Below are positions 38,849-48,140 of a stretch of 64,000 nucleotides of DNA, piece by piece; the stretch's first letter is position 1, and each line of letters opens with the position of its first letter. The stretch covers positions 15,213,001 through 15,277,000 of the forward strand of contig NC_134427.1 of assembly GCF_030867145.1 (NCBI RefSeq). The letters run 5' to 3'. A program made the translations under genes and the position numbers. The notes beneath the pieces were generated by a model that saw only the letters and a program-made list of their open reading frames with translations, ran no database searches and was not told where the DNA came from. Origin of the DNA: Opisthocomus hoazin (Eukaryota > Chordata > Aves > Opisthocomiformes > Opisthocomidae).

Positions 38849-38873
38849 CGAGCGAGCGAGCGAGCGTGTGTGT
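38745..38873. repeat. Compound (GT)(GAGT)(GA)(GT)(GA)(CGAG) microsatellite
   Basis: Six adjacent simple-repeat blocks make one 129-bp tract: GT and GAGT units, a long GA run, a GT run, another GA run and four CGAG units ending in GT. It lies about 270 bp before the candidate start codon at 39,141, at the left edge of the CpG island. On the plus strand it is entirely purine or alternating purine-pyrimidine. GA runs can bind GAGA-type factors and form H-DNA, and GT runs can form Z-DNA, so a promoter role is possible but unproven. It may lie in the 5' UTR if transcription starts upstream. Confidence 0.95.
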
Positions 38874-38905
38874 CTCCTCCTCTTTGAGTGACACAGCACT
38901 TAGAT

Positions 38906-38947
38906 ATGCCTATCAGTAACTTAAACCCCACAAACTCCACCTTCTAA
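38906..38947 (+). other. Possible upstream ORF (13 codons)
   Basis: An ATG at 38,906 opens a 13-codon frame (MPISNLNPTNSTF) closed by TAA at 38,945. It lies between the microsatellite and the candidate start at 39,141. If transcription begins upstream of it, it would be an upstream ORF that could lower translation of the main frame. Whether it is transcribed is unknown. Confidence 0.2.
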
Positions 38948-39140
38948 GTGAGGAAGCTGTGGGTTGATGGAAATGTAGTGAGCAGATTGAGACAGACAGT
39001 GAATCATTAGCAAACTGCAACGCCAGGATGAACTTGTCTGGAACCTAAAAGGAGAAAACAGTCTCGGAGCCCTTCGCGGCGCCGGGTTCCGCCGAAGACA
39101 GCCAAAGTGGATCTAAAAGCCGGCTGATCCCCAGTCCAAG

Positions 39141-39194
39141 ATGCTGCTGGTTTCCCAGCGGGTAGAAGCACCACGCATGGAGCCACATATTCCA
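39141..39194 (+). CDS. Candidate first coding exon, gene not identified
   Basis: An ATG at 39,141 with A at position -3 opens MLLVSQRVEAPRMEPHIP, 18 codons, and meets GTAAGT at 39,195-39,200, so the exon would end in phase 0. Without splicing the frame runs only to a TGA about 57 bp further on, giving 37 codons. The exon sits at the left side of a strong CpG island, directly after about 270 bp of non-repetitive possible 5' UTR, which is where a first exon is expected. I do not recognise the peptide, so no name is given. Weak points: the base before GT is A, not the usual G; the peptide is too short to test by eye; and no acceptor exon is identified in the window. Confidence 0.3.
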
Positions 39195-39533
39195 GTAAGT
39201 AGCGTTTGGAATCGGATGCGGACTGGAGCAGTAGGAGTTGATTGAAAGGGACCGGGAGGCGCCGGGAGCAGCCGCCGGCCGGAGCCGCTCTGCGCCGGGG
39301 ACCCAAAGTTTGCAGCCGTGGCCGAAGAAAGTGCGGGCTTGGGGCGTGCGGGGCTGCGCCGGGGGGAGCGGGAACGCAGGGTCATCATCTCCCCCCGCCG
39401 TCTGGGGAGAGCTGATGTCAGCCCGGGGACCCCCCCCCCCCGGGCTTTAAAATGGTGGTGAACAAGGTGCTCTCCGGGCCGGTGCGGGGGACGCTCCGTC
39501 GGTTTTTCGTGGCACCGCTCGTCTGGCGACGCG

Positions 39534-39571
39534 GGGAGGAGGAGGAGCAGGAGGAAGAGGAGGAGGAGGAT
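39534..39571. repeat. GAG/GGA trinucleotide-rich tract
   Basis: An imperfect purine tract of GAG units in the CpG island. In the frame opened by the ATG at 39,452 it would encode an acidic run, EEEEQEEEEEED. That frame closes at 39,613, so a real protein use is doubtful. Confidence 0.8.
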
Positions 39572-39983
39572 GCCAGTCCCGGCCGGGGTGGAAGGCAGGC
39601 GGCCCGGGGCTGAGCGGGCGGGGGGAGCCCCCAGGATGCCCCCCCCGGTGAGCAGAGCCGGGCGGGCGGGCAGCTCGGGCTTTCATTTAAACTTAGCTCA
39701 GACAGGGAAGGATAAACCCAGCGTCGCAGGGGGACTCCTCCGGGAGGGTGTCACGCGTAGAGGGGCGGCTGCTGCTCTGGACTGTTCAAATCCTCCCCCC
39801 CCCCGCAATAACTCCCGGTGTTTGCGTTGCCGGCGGCGTGCGCGGTGCTTTCGGAGTCGGAAGGCGCAGGGTGCAGCGGCGGGATCCGAACAAAAGGCTC
39901 CGCCGAGCCCAGCAGGAGCCCTGGGGTGTTCCTGGAAAGAGTGCGGAGCCCAGCCCGCAGCCTCCTCCTTGGCGAGGGTGCGG

Positions 39984-40042
39984 GGTGTGTGTGCGTGGTG
40001 TGTGTGTGCGTGGTGTCTGTGTGTGCGGTGTGTGTGTGCGCG
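39984..40042. repeat. Compound GT/GCGTG microsatellite in the CpG island
   Basis: GT runs interrupted by GCGTG and GTCTGT units, ending in GTGCGCGC. Its alternating purine-pyrimidine pattern in a GC-rich setting favours Z-DNA. It lies within the island, possibly in the first intron. Confidence 0.9.
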
Positions 40043-43000
40043 CTTCTGGTCCGGGGGCAGCCCCAAAGTGCGGGAGATGCTGCGGGCGCGGCGTTGGCCG
40101 CTCTCCCCGCGGCTGTGCGTGTATTTGAAATAAAACGCGTGCTGACTCACGACTTAAACTGTTTTGGTTTCTCGTCCTGTGATTTAAGAGCGGGGCTCGG
40201 AGCGGCTGCGGGGTAAACAAGGCGCTGGCTGCCGTCGGTCCCCGGTCTCCCGCTCAGGCCGGGGCTGCCCCTCGCCCCCCGCAGCAGGCGAGCCCCCCTC
40301 CCGGCCCCTCCTCCGCCGCCCTCCCTTGGTGCTCGGCCCGGGGGGGGCGGCGGGGCCGAGGGCTCCGCGGCTTTTGTTCGGGCTGGGCTGGCGGGGGGGC
40401 TGTCACCAGGGTGACTCGGAGGGATCCCGGGGAGAACGGCCGTTTCTCGGAAAAAAAACGGGCTTTGGTTTCCTCTCACGCCGCTTCCCCCCCCCCCGAA
40501 TAACAAATTAAAAGGCCGCTTTTGTTTTCCGCGGTGCCGCCGGCTGGGGGGAGCGGGGCCGGGAGGCGCCGCTGGGGCGGGGGAACGGGAAGCTCCCCCC
40601 GGGGCACCGGGACCGCTCCCCGCGGGCATCTCCTCCCCCCGGGGCCGCCCCCCCGACGCGGTGCGTGGCCGCGGGCCCCCCTCGCCCCTTCCCGTCGGAA
40701 GCAGCTGAGCCGTGCGGGCACCGGCCGCTTGCGGGGAGCCATCGGCACGGGCGCTGCGCGGAGAGCCTGCCTCCTCCTCCTCCTCCTCCGGCAGCGGGGG
40801 GGCCGCAGTCCCTCCCCCGCCCCGCCAGCGGGGAGATTAACGGCGTCTGGCCCCTTCCCCGAGCGGGGGCGGAGGCGCCGGGGGGGGGGAGGGGGATGCT
40901 CCCCCAGTTGTATAACGGGGGTGTCTCCCCGCTCGGCGCGGTAATCCCCGGGTGATGCCCCTGCCCCGGGGGGCTGCCCCGCCCGGAGCCCCCCCGCCGG
41001 GCCGAGCCGAGGGGGAGATAAAGCCGCTGCCGGGCGAGCTGGACCATATGGTGCCTGCGGGAGAGAGGGAGCCGGGACGGCCTTGAACCCGCCGCAGCCA
41101 GCAGCTGCGCGCTGCCTCCGCCGCCGGCAGCTGAGCCCGGCTCGGCCGCGGCCCCCCCGGCTGAGTCCCCCGTGTGCCGGTAGCGGCTTGTCCCCGCCGG
41201 CCCGCGTTCCTGTGCGTTACCGTGAGAGGGGGGTGACAGCGGGGGCAAGGGGGGCTGCCGGCAGCGGCGGGAGAAGCCCCCTCGGCCGGGGGGGCCCCCC
41301 GGGGACAGGCGGGGGGAGCAGGGAGCTACGCGCTGGCGCCTGAAAAAGTGGCGATCTGGTGCTGGCACTGGCCATTTCCAGTGCTCCCCCCCCGCCGTAT
41401 GTTTGGAAGGGGGGGGAGAGCGGTGGGGGAAGGATGCTCTCGGCTGAAAGGAGGAGGTGGGCTGGGGGAGCCAGATAGAAGGAAATTCCATGTTAGGAAA
41501 GCATTAGCAAGGGGTGACTTCTAATGTTTTCCTGCCACTGACGTTGACAGTGACACACATGTGTGGGCTGAAGTTGGAACGTCACCGAGTTTTTAAACTC
41601 AACCAGGAAATAGTCTGTTGCTCAGGGATAAAAAACAAATAGTATGCGTTGCAAGGCAGGTAACATGCGCGGAACAGTGAGTGAAAAGCTGTTTAATGTT
41701 TAGAATCGAACAGCTCAAATTTAATTTAGCTTTTTATTTTCTGAGGGTGTTTTTTTTTTTTTAACTTGAGGTTTTTCATCTCTATTTTTAATCCTTTTAA
41801 CTAATACTTCAGGACCAGAAAAGCAAATATTGACAGGGCTTGACTTTTAGTCCCTCGTAGTTAAGTAGTTCAAACCTGCAAAGTCTCTTGGGTTTTTTTT
41901 TTGTAGGTAGTTGTTAAAGGGTTTGGGGGGGGGGATTAGTAATTGCAGGAGGCGGTTACATTTTTTTAAGTTCTTTTGTATGCCTTACTGTTACACAGGT
42001 AGAAGTGTTTTATAAATACAGTGTGTTTGGTTTGGGCTTTTTACTGACCTTGTTATGAATGCTACAATGTGGCAGCATTCAGAGATTTAAAATGGGATCA
42101 GGGAGCTGTTGTACCAGCCGCTTTCTGAAGGTGCGGGGAGGTGTGCTGCGAGAGTTCGTGATCCAAGCTGTGGGGCTGACACCCTTGCCCTGACCTGAGC
42201 GGTTGCTACCTGCCTGGATGCGACTGTAGGACACGGCTTGACCTAGGAACTGAACTGGCTTCGTGAGAGAGACAGAAGTTCGGAAGGCAGAAGGTAACAC
42301 AAGGGCAAGGAGAGCAGTAAGTAAAATCCCGAAGTCGTCCTGTAGGTTAAGTACAATGCAACTCACTGGTTCCCAGTCATTTAATCAATAAATGTTCTAT
42401 GTTACTTGCTTCTCTGGTGAAAGTCGCCTTAAAATAACTTTTATGAGTACGTAGCCATGGGAAAGTGAAGTAAATCTTGCAGAAGCTGTGACAAATGGAT
42501 TTATCCAAACTGGGGGATGGAGCAGTAGAAGGTTGTCTGAGCTCCTTAAATAGGGGAAAAAGGCAGGATCCCCAGGTTTTCATTATTCCCTCGCGCTCGC
42601 TGTTTCTGAGTGTCAGCATTTTTCAACATTTAGGCGAAGGTGACTAGAAGTTACGATTCATTAGTAACTGGTATGGTCTCCAAATAAAGATAGCTAAATC
42701 AGTTTAAATGATGCTGGCGCCTCTCCAAGGAACCCTCTTTGTGTCTGACACATTTGCCACTCATTTCTTTGAGGAACAATTAATATTGTACAATGCTATT
42801 TTTTCCTCTATGGGAAGAGCAGTAGTGTAACTCATTACGAAGGCTTTCTACCTGATGTTCCAGTTTGACTTGCTATGTTAAACAACAACAAAAAAAAATT
42901 GAACTGAAGGAAGAGAAGACACACCAAGGCTTTGCGTTGAACTGTTTTATATCAATATTGATTTTTTAAGGGGGCTTGTGTTACAAAGAGGGAGCTTTTA

Positions 43001-45760
43001 TCCCCCTGAGCTCTTTGGCAATTATCTTCCTGCCATAAATGTTGATACGCACATAATGGATGTAACTAAAAAATCTCCTTATCCCAGCAGAAAAGGCTGA
43101 CTGTTTGTTGGAGCAGAGAGAATGCTGAGAGTGTGAATAGACAAACCCATATGTCGCTGGTGAGGGAGATAAATGATGGACGAACAGGAGCTGGTTACTA
43201 TGGATCAGCACAATAAACCAATTCCCATCATACACCTCTCTTAATAATATACCAGTTTCAATGCCATTGACGGGTAACCTAGGTAGCACCAGTCAACTGT
43301 AAGTTTTTCAACTGTTCTTTTATACATCTCAAAGAACAGTTGGGACTGTTCTAATTTTTCAGATGTGGAGTGCTAAAATTATGCAGAACTTCCTTCCTTG
43401 CCAGTAATTTTGAAGGGGAACTTCAGAGCGTTGCTGTAAAATGCCAAATGTGTACGATACCGTGGTGTGCTCGTAGTAAGCTTTGGTTTGCGCACCCACA
43501 AAAGGCGCGCACTCGAAAAGGCGATTGCTTGACAAATATCTGAAAAAAACTGTTTACGCATTGAGTACTACCCTCATTAGTGGTTTTTCAGACTGGACCT
43601 GATACTGGAAGATACTGGAGTGTTGTTTTAAATGAAAATAGCAAAAGAACGGTGCTGGTTTATTTAAGAAAACAAACAAACAACAACCGTGCAGAATAGA
43701 CAGTGATCAGTAACACAGTTTTAACTTTCTGTAACCCGTTTCAGGGCTGCCAGCAGCTGAAGGGAAACTTCGCAAAACAGCCTGTGCTTGCATCACAGTC
43801 CCCTTCCCGCCTTCTTTATTATTACAGCTAGCGCTCTGCACAGAGAACTGAAGTCCCTGTCAGTTAGAGGTTTCACTTTACGGCCCTGTCTTCTGGTAGA
43901 TATTTTTCATTGCAGTTGTGATGGACCAGCCTGTTAGCGCTGTTCAAAATGAAAGTATATCTCAGGGTGACAGCATAAGCAGGGCTCGTGGCTCGTGGGA
44001 TATGACTCCATCGTTTTCGAAGTCACCAGTTGCGCTGCCGGAGAGTGGTGCAGTCGGAGAGGGATAACTAGCAAATGCAAATGAGCTGTGAAGAGTCTTC
44101 ATTCCTCTTGGGAAGCCTCCTCAGTGATAATAATTTACAGTTTTTTAAATGGAAAAGAATGTATTACTAAGTCACTGCTTTCCTTCAAGAGCAAAATACT
44201 TACTTTGTGCAGCATCTACTTGCAAAGTAGCAGCAGCTCTCTTTAGAGCAGTTTGCTTTGGTGTGCGTCTGGGATGGACTGAGCAGTGTTTGTCAGGCCG
44301 GGCGGTAGGAGGGTGCACCAGTTGCTCTCCTGTCCGGACCCAGCCTAGCAAGTCCTTTGAGTTTTATGGTAGATGAGACTCAGGTTTGATCCTGGAATTA
44401 AGGGCTCAAGGATGGGGCCCTTGAGTAGGGAATGGGGATTGTTGTGTGGCCCCCCCTGCTTACTTTCGCTGTTGGAGGAGGTGACATGGAGACGAAGCAG
44501 GGCGAAGGATGTTGTCCCTGCAGGCTGAACCTGAGTTGGCCCTTGGTGCCTGTGGAGGACCAGTGCCCGAAGCCAAGGGTGCACCCAGGTTTTGGGCGGG
44601 AGCTGCCGGGGCGACCGAAGCTGCTCCTTGGGAACGGGTGGCAGGGCTGGGGAGGGGGAAACCAGGGCTCGTCGTCGTACCCTGTCCAAAGGGAGGCATC
44701 GTGTTATGAGTCATTGAAATCTGCGCTGCTTTTCCCTGTGAGGGACTTGGCAGTTTTATTGATTAGGAGGTGTTGCATAAGTACCCCATCAGGCATGTCC
44801 TAATTTGTGAATAATTGATGATCTGGGTAGTACGGAAATACCGTGGCGTTAATGCACTCCCACATGGGTCTGCAATCCCTGCGAGCCCCCCGTTTTGCTG
44901 TTACTTGAATTGCAGTGCAGTCTTTTCCCCTTTTTCCCTTTTCTCTGGCGGTTACCGGGCGAGCCACGCACAGCCGCCTGTTCTGCTTCCCCGTCCGGGC
45001 AGGGACAGCTGGGGCTCAGCCTGGCGCAGCCACGCTATAGATTCCCTCCGCGGGGGAGGGTGAGAACTGCCTCATCGTTTCACCCCATGTCAGGCAATCT
45101 ACTGAGTGGCATCCGTGTTACCCCGGGGGGGGGAAGCCGGTTTTTGGCAGCGTCCACCTCCGGAGGCCAGGCGTAAGGCGAAGGGGACGGACGCAGCCGA
45201 GCGTCTGCAGCTCCCGTGCCAGGCTCTGTCGGCGTGGGGACGCCCGGGCACGTTTGGCACAGCGCGGAGCGTTGGTTTCTCCCTGTCTGATGACAGGCTG
45301 GGTTTGCAGGGATTTGAAAACCAGCTACTTCCGTCGTGCCGCCAGCGAGAGCCATTGGAAAAAACATTTACTTCTGTTGACATGCACGAAAAAGCGATAC
45401 TTACTGGATATCATCAGCGTGATCTGGCTGCCTCCTCTGTCTTGCACTGTTTTTTCTTGCATTTCCGTGGAAGTTTCTCTTTCTCTAGAATTAGGCACCT
45501 CAGCCCTCCGCGCAGGTTCGGGAGTTGTGCCTACCCGAAACGCAGCTATTGATCGCTTGCAGAACAGCACAGCGCGTTTGCGCGGTGGTGGGCAGGCAAG
45601 CCCAGTGCCTGCCTTAAAAGCAGAAGCAGCAAGGTAACTTGCTAGTTATGTTGTGAAACAGAGTGCCGTTGTTCGCTTTTATTAACATCTCTTACACGGC
45701 AGTTAGAAGCCGGTTCTGCTGCGCAGAAGGCTGCCTGTAATTGCAGGCGGTTGGTCCTGA

Positions 45761-45870
45761 CCGGGCAGTCAGAGCGGCTGCAGCAGCAACCGCCCGGAGC
45801 TCCCTGTCACGCTCGTCCCAAGATCTGCCCGGTAGTGTTGGCTGCTGGAAGACTCGCTCTGACTGCCCGG
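45761..45870. repeat. Long hairpin: perfect 16-bp stem plus imperfect inner stem
   Basis: The 16 bases at 45,761-45,776 (CCGGGCAGTCAGAGCG) and at 45,855-45,870 are exact reverse complements. Moving inward, 'cagcagcaac' (45,781-45,790) faces 'gttggctgctgg' (45,837-45,848), extending the stem with small bulges. The loop is about 45 nt and GC-rich. A perfect 16-bp inverted match at this spacing is unlikely by chance. It could be a structured RNA element, the trace of a palindromic mobile element, or a local inverted duplication. I recognise no family. Confidence 0.7.
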
Positions 45871-45904
45871 CGTTACCCTTGGGTCAGATCGCAGCCGTGA
45901 GGGA

Positions 45905-45953
45905 CTTGCCAGTCTCGGCTCTGCTTTGTGCCTCATGCTGAAAGACTGGCAAG
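45905..45953. repeat. Short hairpin, perfect 11-bp stem
   Basis: CTTGCCAGTCT at 45,905-45,915 is exactly complementary to AGACTGGCAAG at 45,943-45,953, with a 27-nt loop. It begins only 35 bp after the larger hairpin, so the two may be parts of one structured region. The stem is too short and the loop too long for a typical microRNA precursor. Confidence 0.6.
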
Positions 45954-46329
45954 CTTTATGCTGTGTTTTCTGAAGAGGGCCCGGCTTGACTAAGCTGCCT
46001 GTCTGTCAGGGATTAATTTAACCTCTAATTACTACATTTTCTTCACAGTTTGCTGCACATGAGCGTGTTATAACAAAAGCACAAAGAAGTATGTCATTTT
46101 ATTTAGCCACTACTCTGAAATTAATTTAGGGGGTATAGACTCAGATCTGACACACTTGGTGTTAAAATAATTGTGCTGGCAGTAGAATTAAAGTACATAA
46201 TCTTGTTGTTTCTAATGATACAACAGTACTAGTGTAAATAGTGTTGTTAACTCGTTAGTCATAGCCACAGTAATAGAAATTATATCTAGTTACAGAGAAA
46301 CACTCAAATGAGCATGGCAGCAAAAGTTG

Positions 46330-46392
46330 CCCCCAAATAAAGCCTGGTTTCCCCCAAATAATGCACAGTTTCCCCCAAATAAGGCATGACTT
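46330..46392. repeat. Three 21-bp tandem copies, each with a CArG-type site
   Basis: Three back-to-back 21-bp units begin at 46,330, 46,351 and 46,372, each starting CCCCCAAATAA and ending in TT. The third contains CCAAATAAGG (46,375-46,384), a perfect match to the CC(A/T)6GG CArG box bound by SRF. The first and second contain CCAAATAAAG and CCAAATAATG, each one base from consensus. The 21-bp spacing is two helical turns, so bound factors would face the same side of the DNA. The repeat may simply be a short minisatellite that happens to carry the motif; function is inferred, not shown. Confidence 0.75.
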
Positions 46393-47933
46393 CTCCTTCA
46401 TTCCCATCCATCATTTGGGTTTAGGATTACCTGTCTAAGAGTAGTTTGTTGTTTTTTCTAACAAAGTCTTCCAAATTGCGATAAACAAACATTGAAGATG
46501 GCTTGGGTTCCTTCCAGCCTGGATAATGATTTTTTTTTTTTAATGTGCGGCATCTTGGGAACAGTACAAAAGGCCATATGTCCTCTTCTGCCTGCTCACC
46601 CTGCCCTCAGCGACGCAGCCGTTCGCGCTGCGCCGAGAGCAGTGAGTAGTTGTGGAGGAAGGGAGGGAGTCTGTTCCTGTTATGAAACATAGGATGACTT
46701 TCTTCTTTCCCTGTTCTGCCTTCTGTGATATGTACAACAAAGGGTTTTTTTCCTTTGAATTGGGAAGGTACGGATTGGGAAACGCGCCCTGTCTCCGGGT
46801 TAGGTGGATGTAATACAGAGCTGCTGTTGTTACATGAGAAATTTCCAGTAGCTGTCTCTTCGTTCCGCCCCATGTCCATCACCGCTGAGCAGGCTTGTTG
46901 GAATGACTCTGAAAATGTGACTTCTCACGTGGGGTTGCATCTGCAAAATCATTGGTTATGTACTGATGATTTATTTCTAGTGGAGACGGAAGATTGTTTG
47001 TATATTTTTGTGTCGTGCGTTGAAGTTGTAAAGCGTGAGCCCAACTCAGTAATTCTCCTTTAGTAAAAACTGGAACTGCGTCTGATGGGAAACTTTCCCC
47101 AAAGATTCCCCAAGGTCAGACAGGAGACGGTTACGGAGTCAGGTCTTATAGTCTTGTTCTCAAAAGGAGAATTAATATGGCATCGTTATCCAGGCTAGTG
47201 ACAACAGTGACACAGGATTGCCAAAAAGACTAATGGAAGGAGATGGATGATTGATTCTCTTTACAGTAGTCGATCGGGTTATTTCTCTGAAGTCTTTCTT
47301 CGGTTCTCTCAATTCCCAAACTGTAACCAGTTACTGTAATTATTTACTCTAATAACTTCCAATCTACAAGTAAATTGAACATAAACTAAGCTCAACGGAT
47401 GTAAGGGAGAGGATGGTTCAGTGAGCTGACAGTAAGGTGTGGAGACACGTTTGCTGATCGGTAGTTACCCGGGATGGCTGTTTGATAGCTGTGTGGAGCA
47501 GGCTGGAAGTCCTTGCTCTAATATTTGTGGCTATGAGTTTTCATATAACAATTTGGAGATTTCTTAAGGTGGAAGCCAAGCCCAAATAATGCTTATGCTA
47601 ATTTCAAAACTGTCAGGATTTTTTTTTCTTCCAAAGGTTCTGAATATCCGTAGCCCCACAGGCCTCCGGAGGTGGAGGCAATTTTTGGAGTAAATAGTTC
47701 CCAGGTTCCTACTTGTCCATTGTAAAATGGAATAATTGTGCTTTACCTTAACCTTCACACTAAGCATCCTTAACTAGTTAAATATTTTGTAAATCATAAG
47801 TGCTTGTTACTAGCTGAGGTCTTTAGGGCCTTTTCACGTAGTTGGAAATTATGCTCAAAATCAAGGCAGGTACATCTTACTCTAAGCCCCCTCAGTGTGA
47901 ATGATAGTTTTATTTCTTTGCTTTGGCTGTAAT

Positions 47934-48140
47934 TAGGAAAAATATCTTTACTGAAAGCGTGGTCAAGCATTGGCACAGGCTGCCCAGGGAGCTGGTGGAG
48001 TCCCCATCCCTGGAGGGGTTCAAAAAAGGTAGACGTGGCACTTCAGGACATGGTTTAGCAGCCATAGTGGTGTTGGGTTGATGGCTGGACTTGATGATCT
48101 GAGAGGTCTTTGCCAACCTTAGTGATTCTGTGATTCTGTG
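47934..48140 (+). mobile_element. Short CR1 LINE 3' end (different subfamily)
   Basis: The last 0.2 kb of a CR1: 'gcacaggctgcccagggag', 'gtggagtccccatccctgg', then a 3' UTR reading 'ttggacttgatgatctgaga' and two terminal octamers (TGATTCTG). The 3' UTR wording differs from the copies at 29.6 and 58.2 kb, which read 'ggggggttggact' and 'cccagaggtccct', so it belongs to another CR1 subfamily. It keeps only the end of ORF2 and is strongly 5'-truncated. Confidence 0.93.

Larger units (their letters stand above)
39040..41420. promoter_or_regulatory. Strong CpG island, probable promoter
   Basis: GC content rises abruptly at about 39,050 and stays very high to about 41,420, with dense CpG, long C and G runs and several Sp/KLF-type GC boxes (GGGCGGGG near 39,616-39,624, GGGCGGGC near 39,662, GGGGCGGGGG near 40,575). 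A CRE-like TGATGTCA occurs near 39,415 and an AP-1/MARE-like TGCTGACTCA near 40,140. No canonical TATA box is clear; TTTAAA at 39,446-39,451 is the nearest. CpG islands of this size in birds usually mark promoters of housekeeping or developmental genes. Long frames within it (for example 40,508-41,491 minus) are GC artefacts rich in P, G, R and A. Direction is inferred only from the candidate exon on the plus strand. Confidence 0.85.
41421..47933. other. Non-coding stretch, possible first intron
   Basis: GC falls back to background straight after the island. No coding homology is seen. The stretch holds GC-rich patches at about 44,500-44,650 and 44,940-45,330, two clean inverted repeats near 45.8-45.95 kb and the three-copy CArG repeat at 46.33 kb. 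Homopolymer T runs (near 41,750 and 41,890) and a G9 run (near 41,925) are the main low-complexity elements. Confidence 0.6.

Noticed and set aside
38563..38940. Minus-strand frames with SLSLSL and HTHTHT runs
   Set aside because: These are direct translations of the GA/GT microsatellite, not proteins.
40508..41491. 327-codon minus-strand open frame in the CpG island
   Set aside because: Its composition is dominated by P, G, R, A and S with no domain; overlapping long frames on both strands are expected from extreme GC content.
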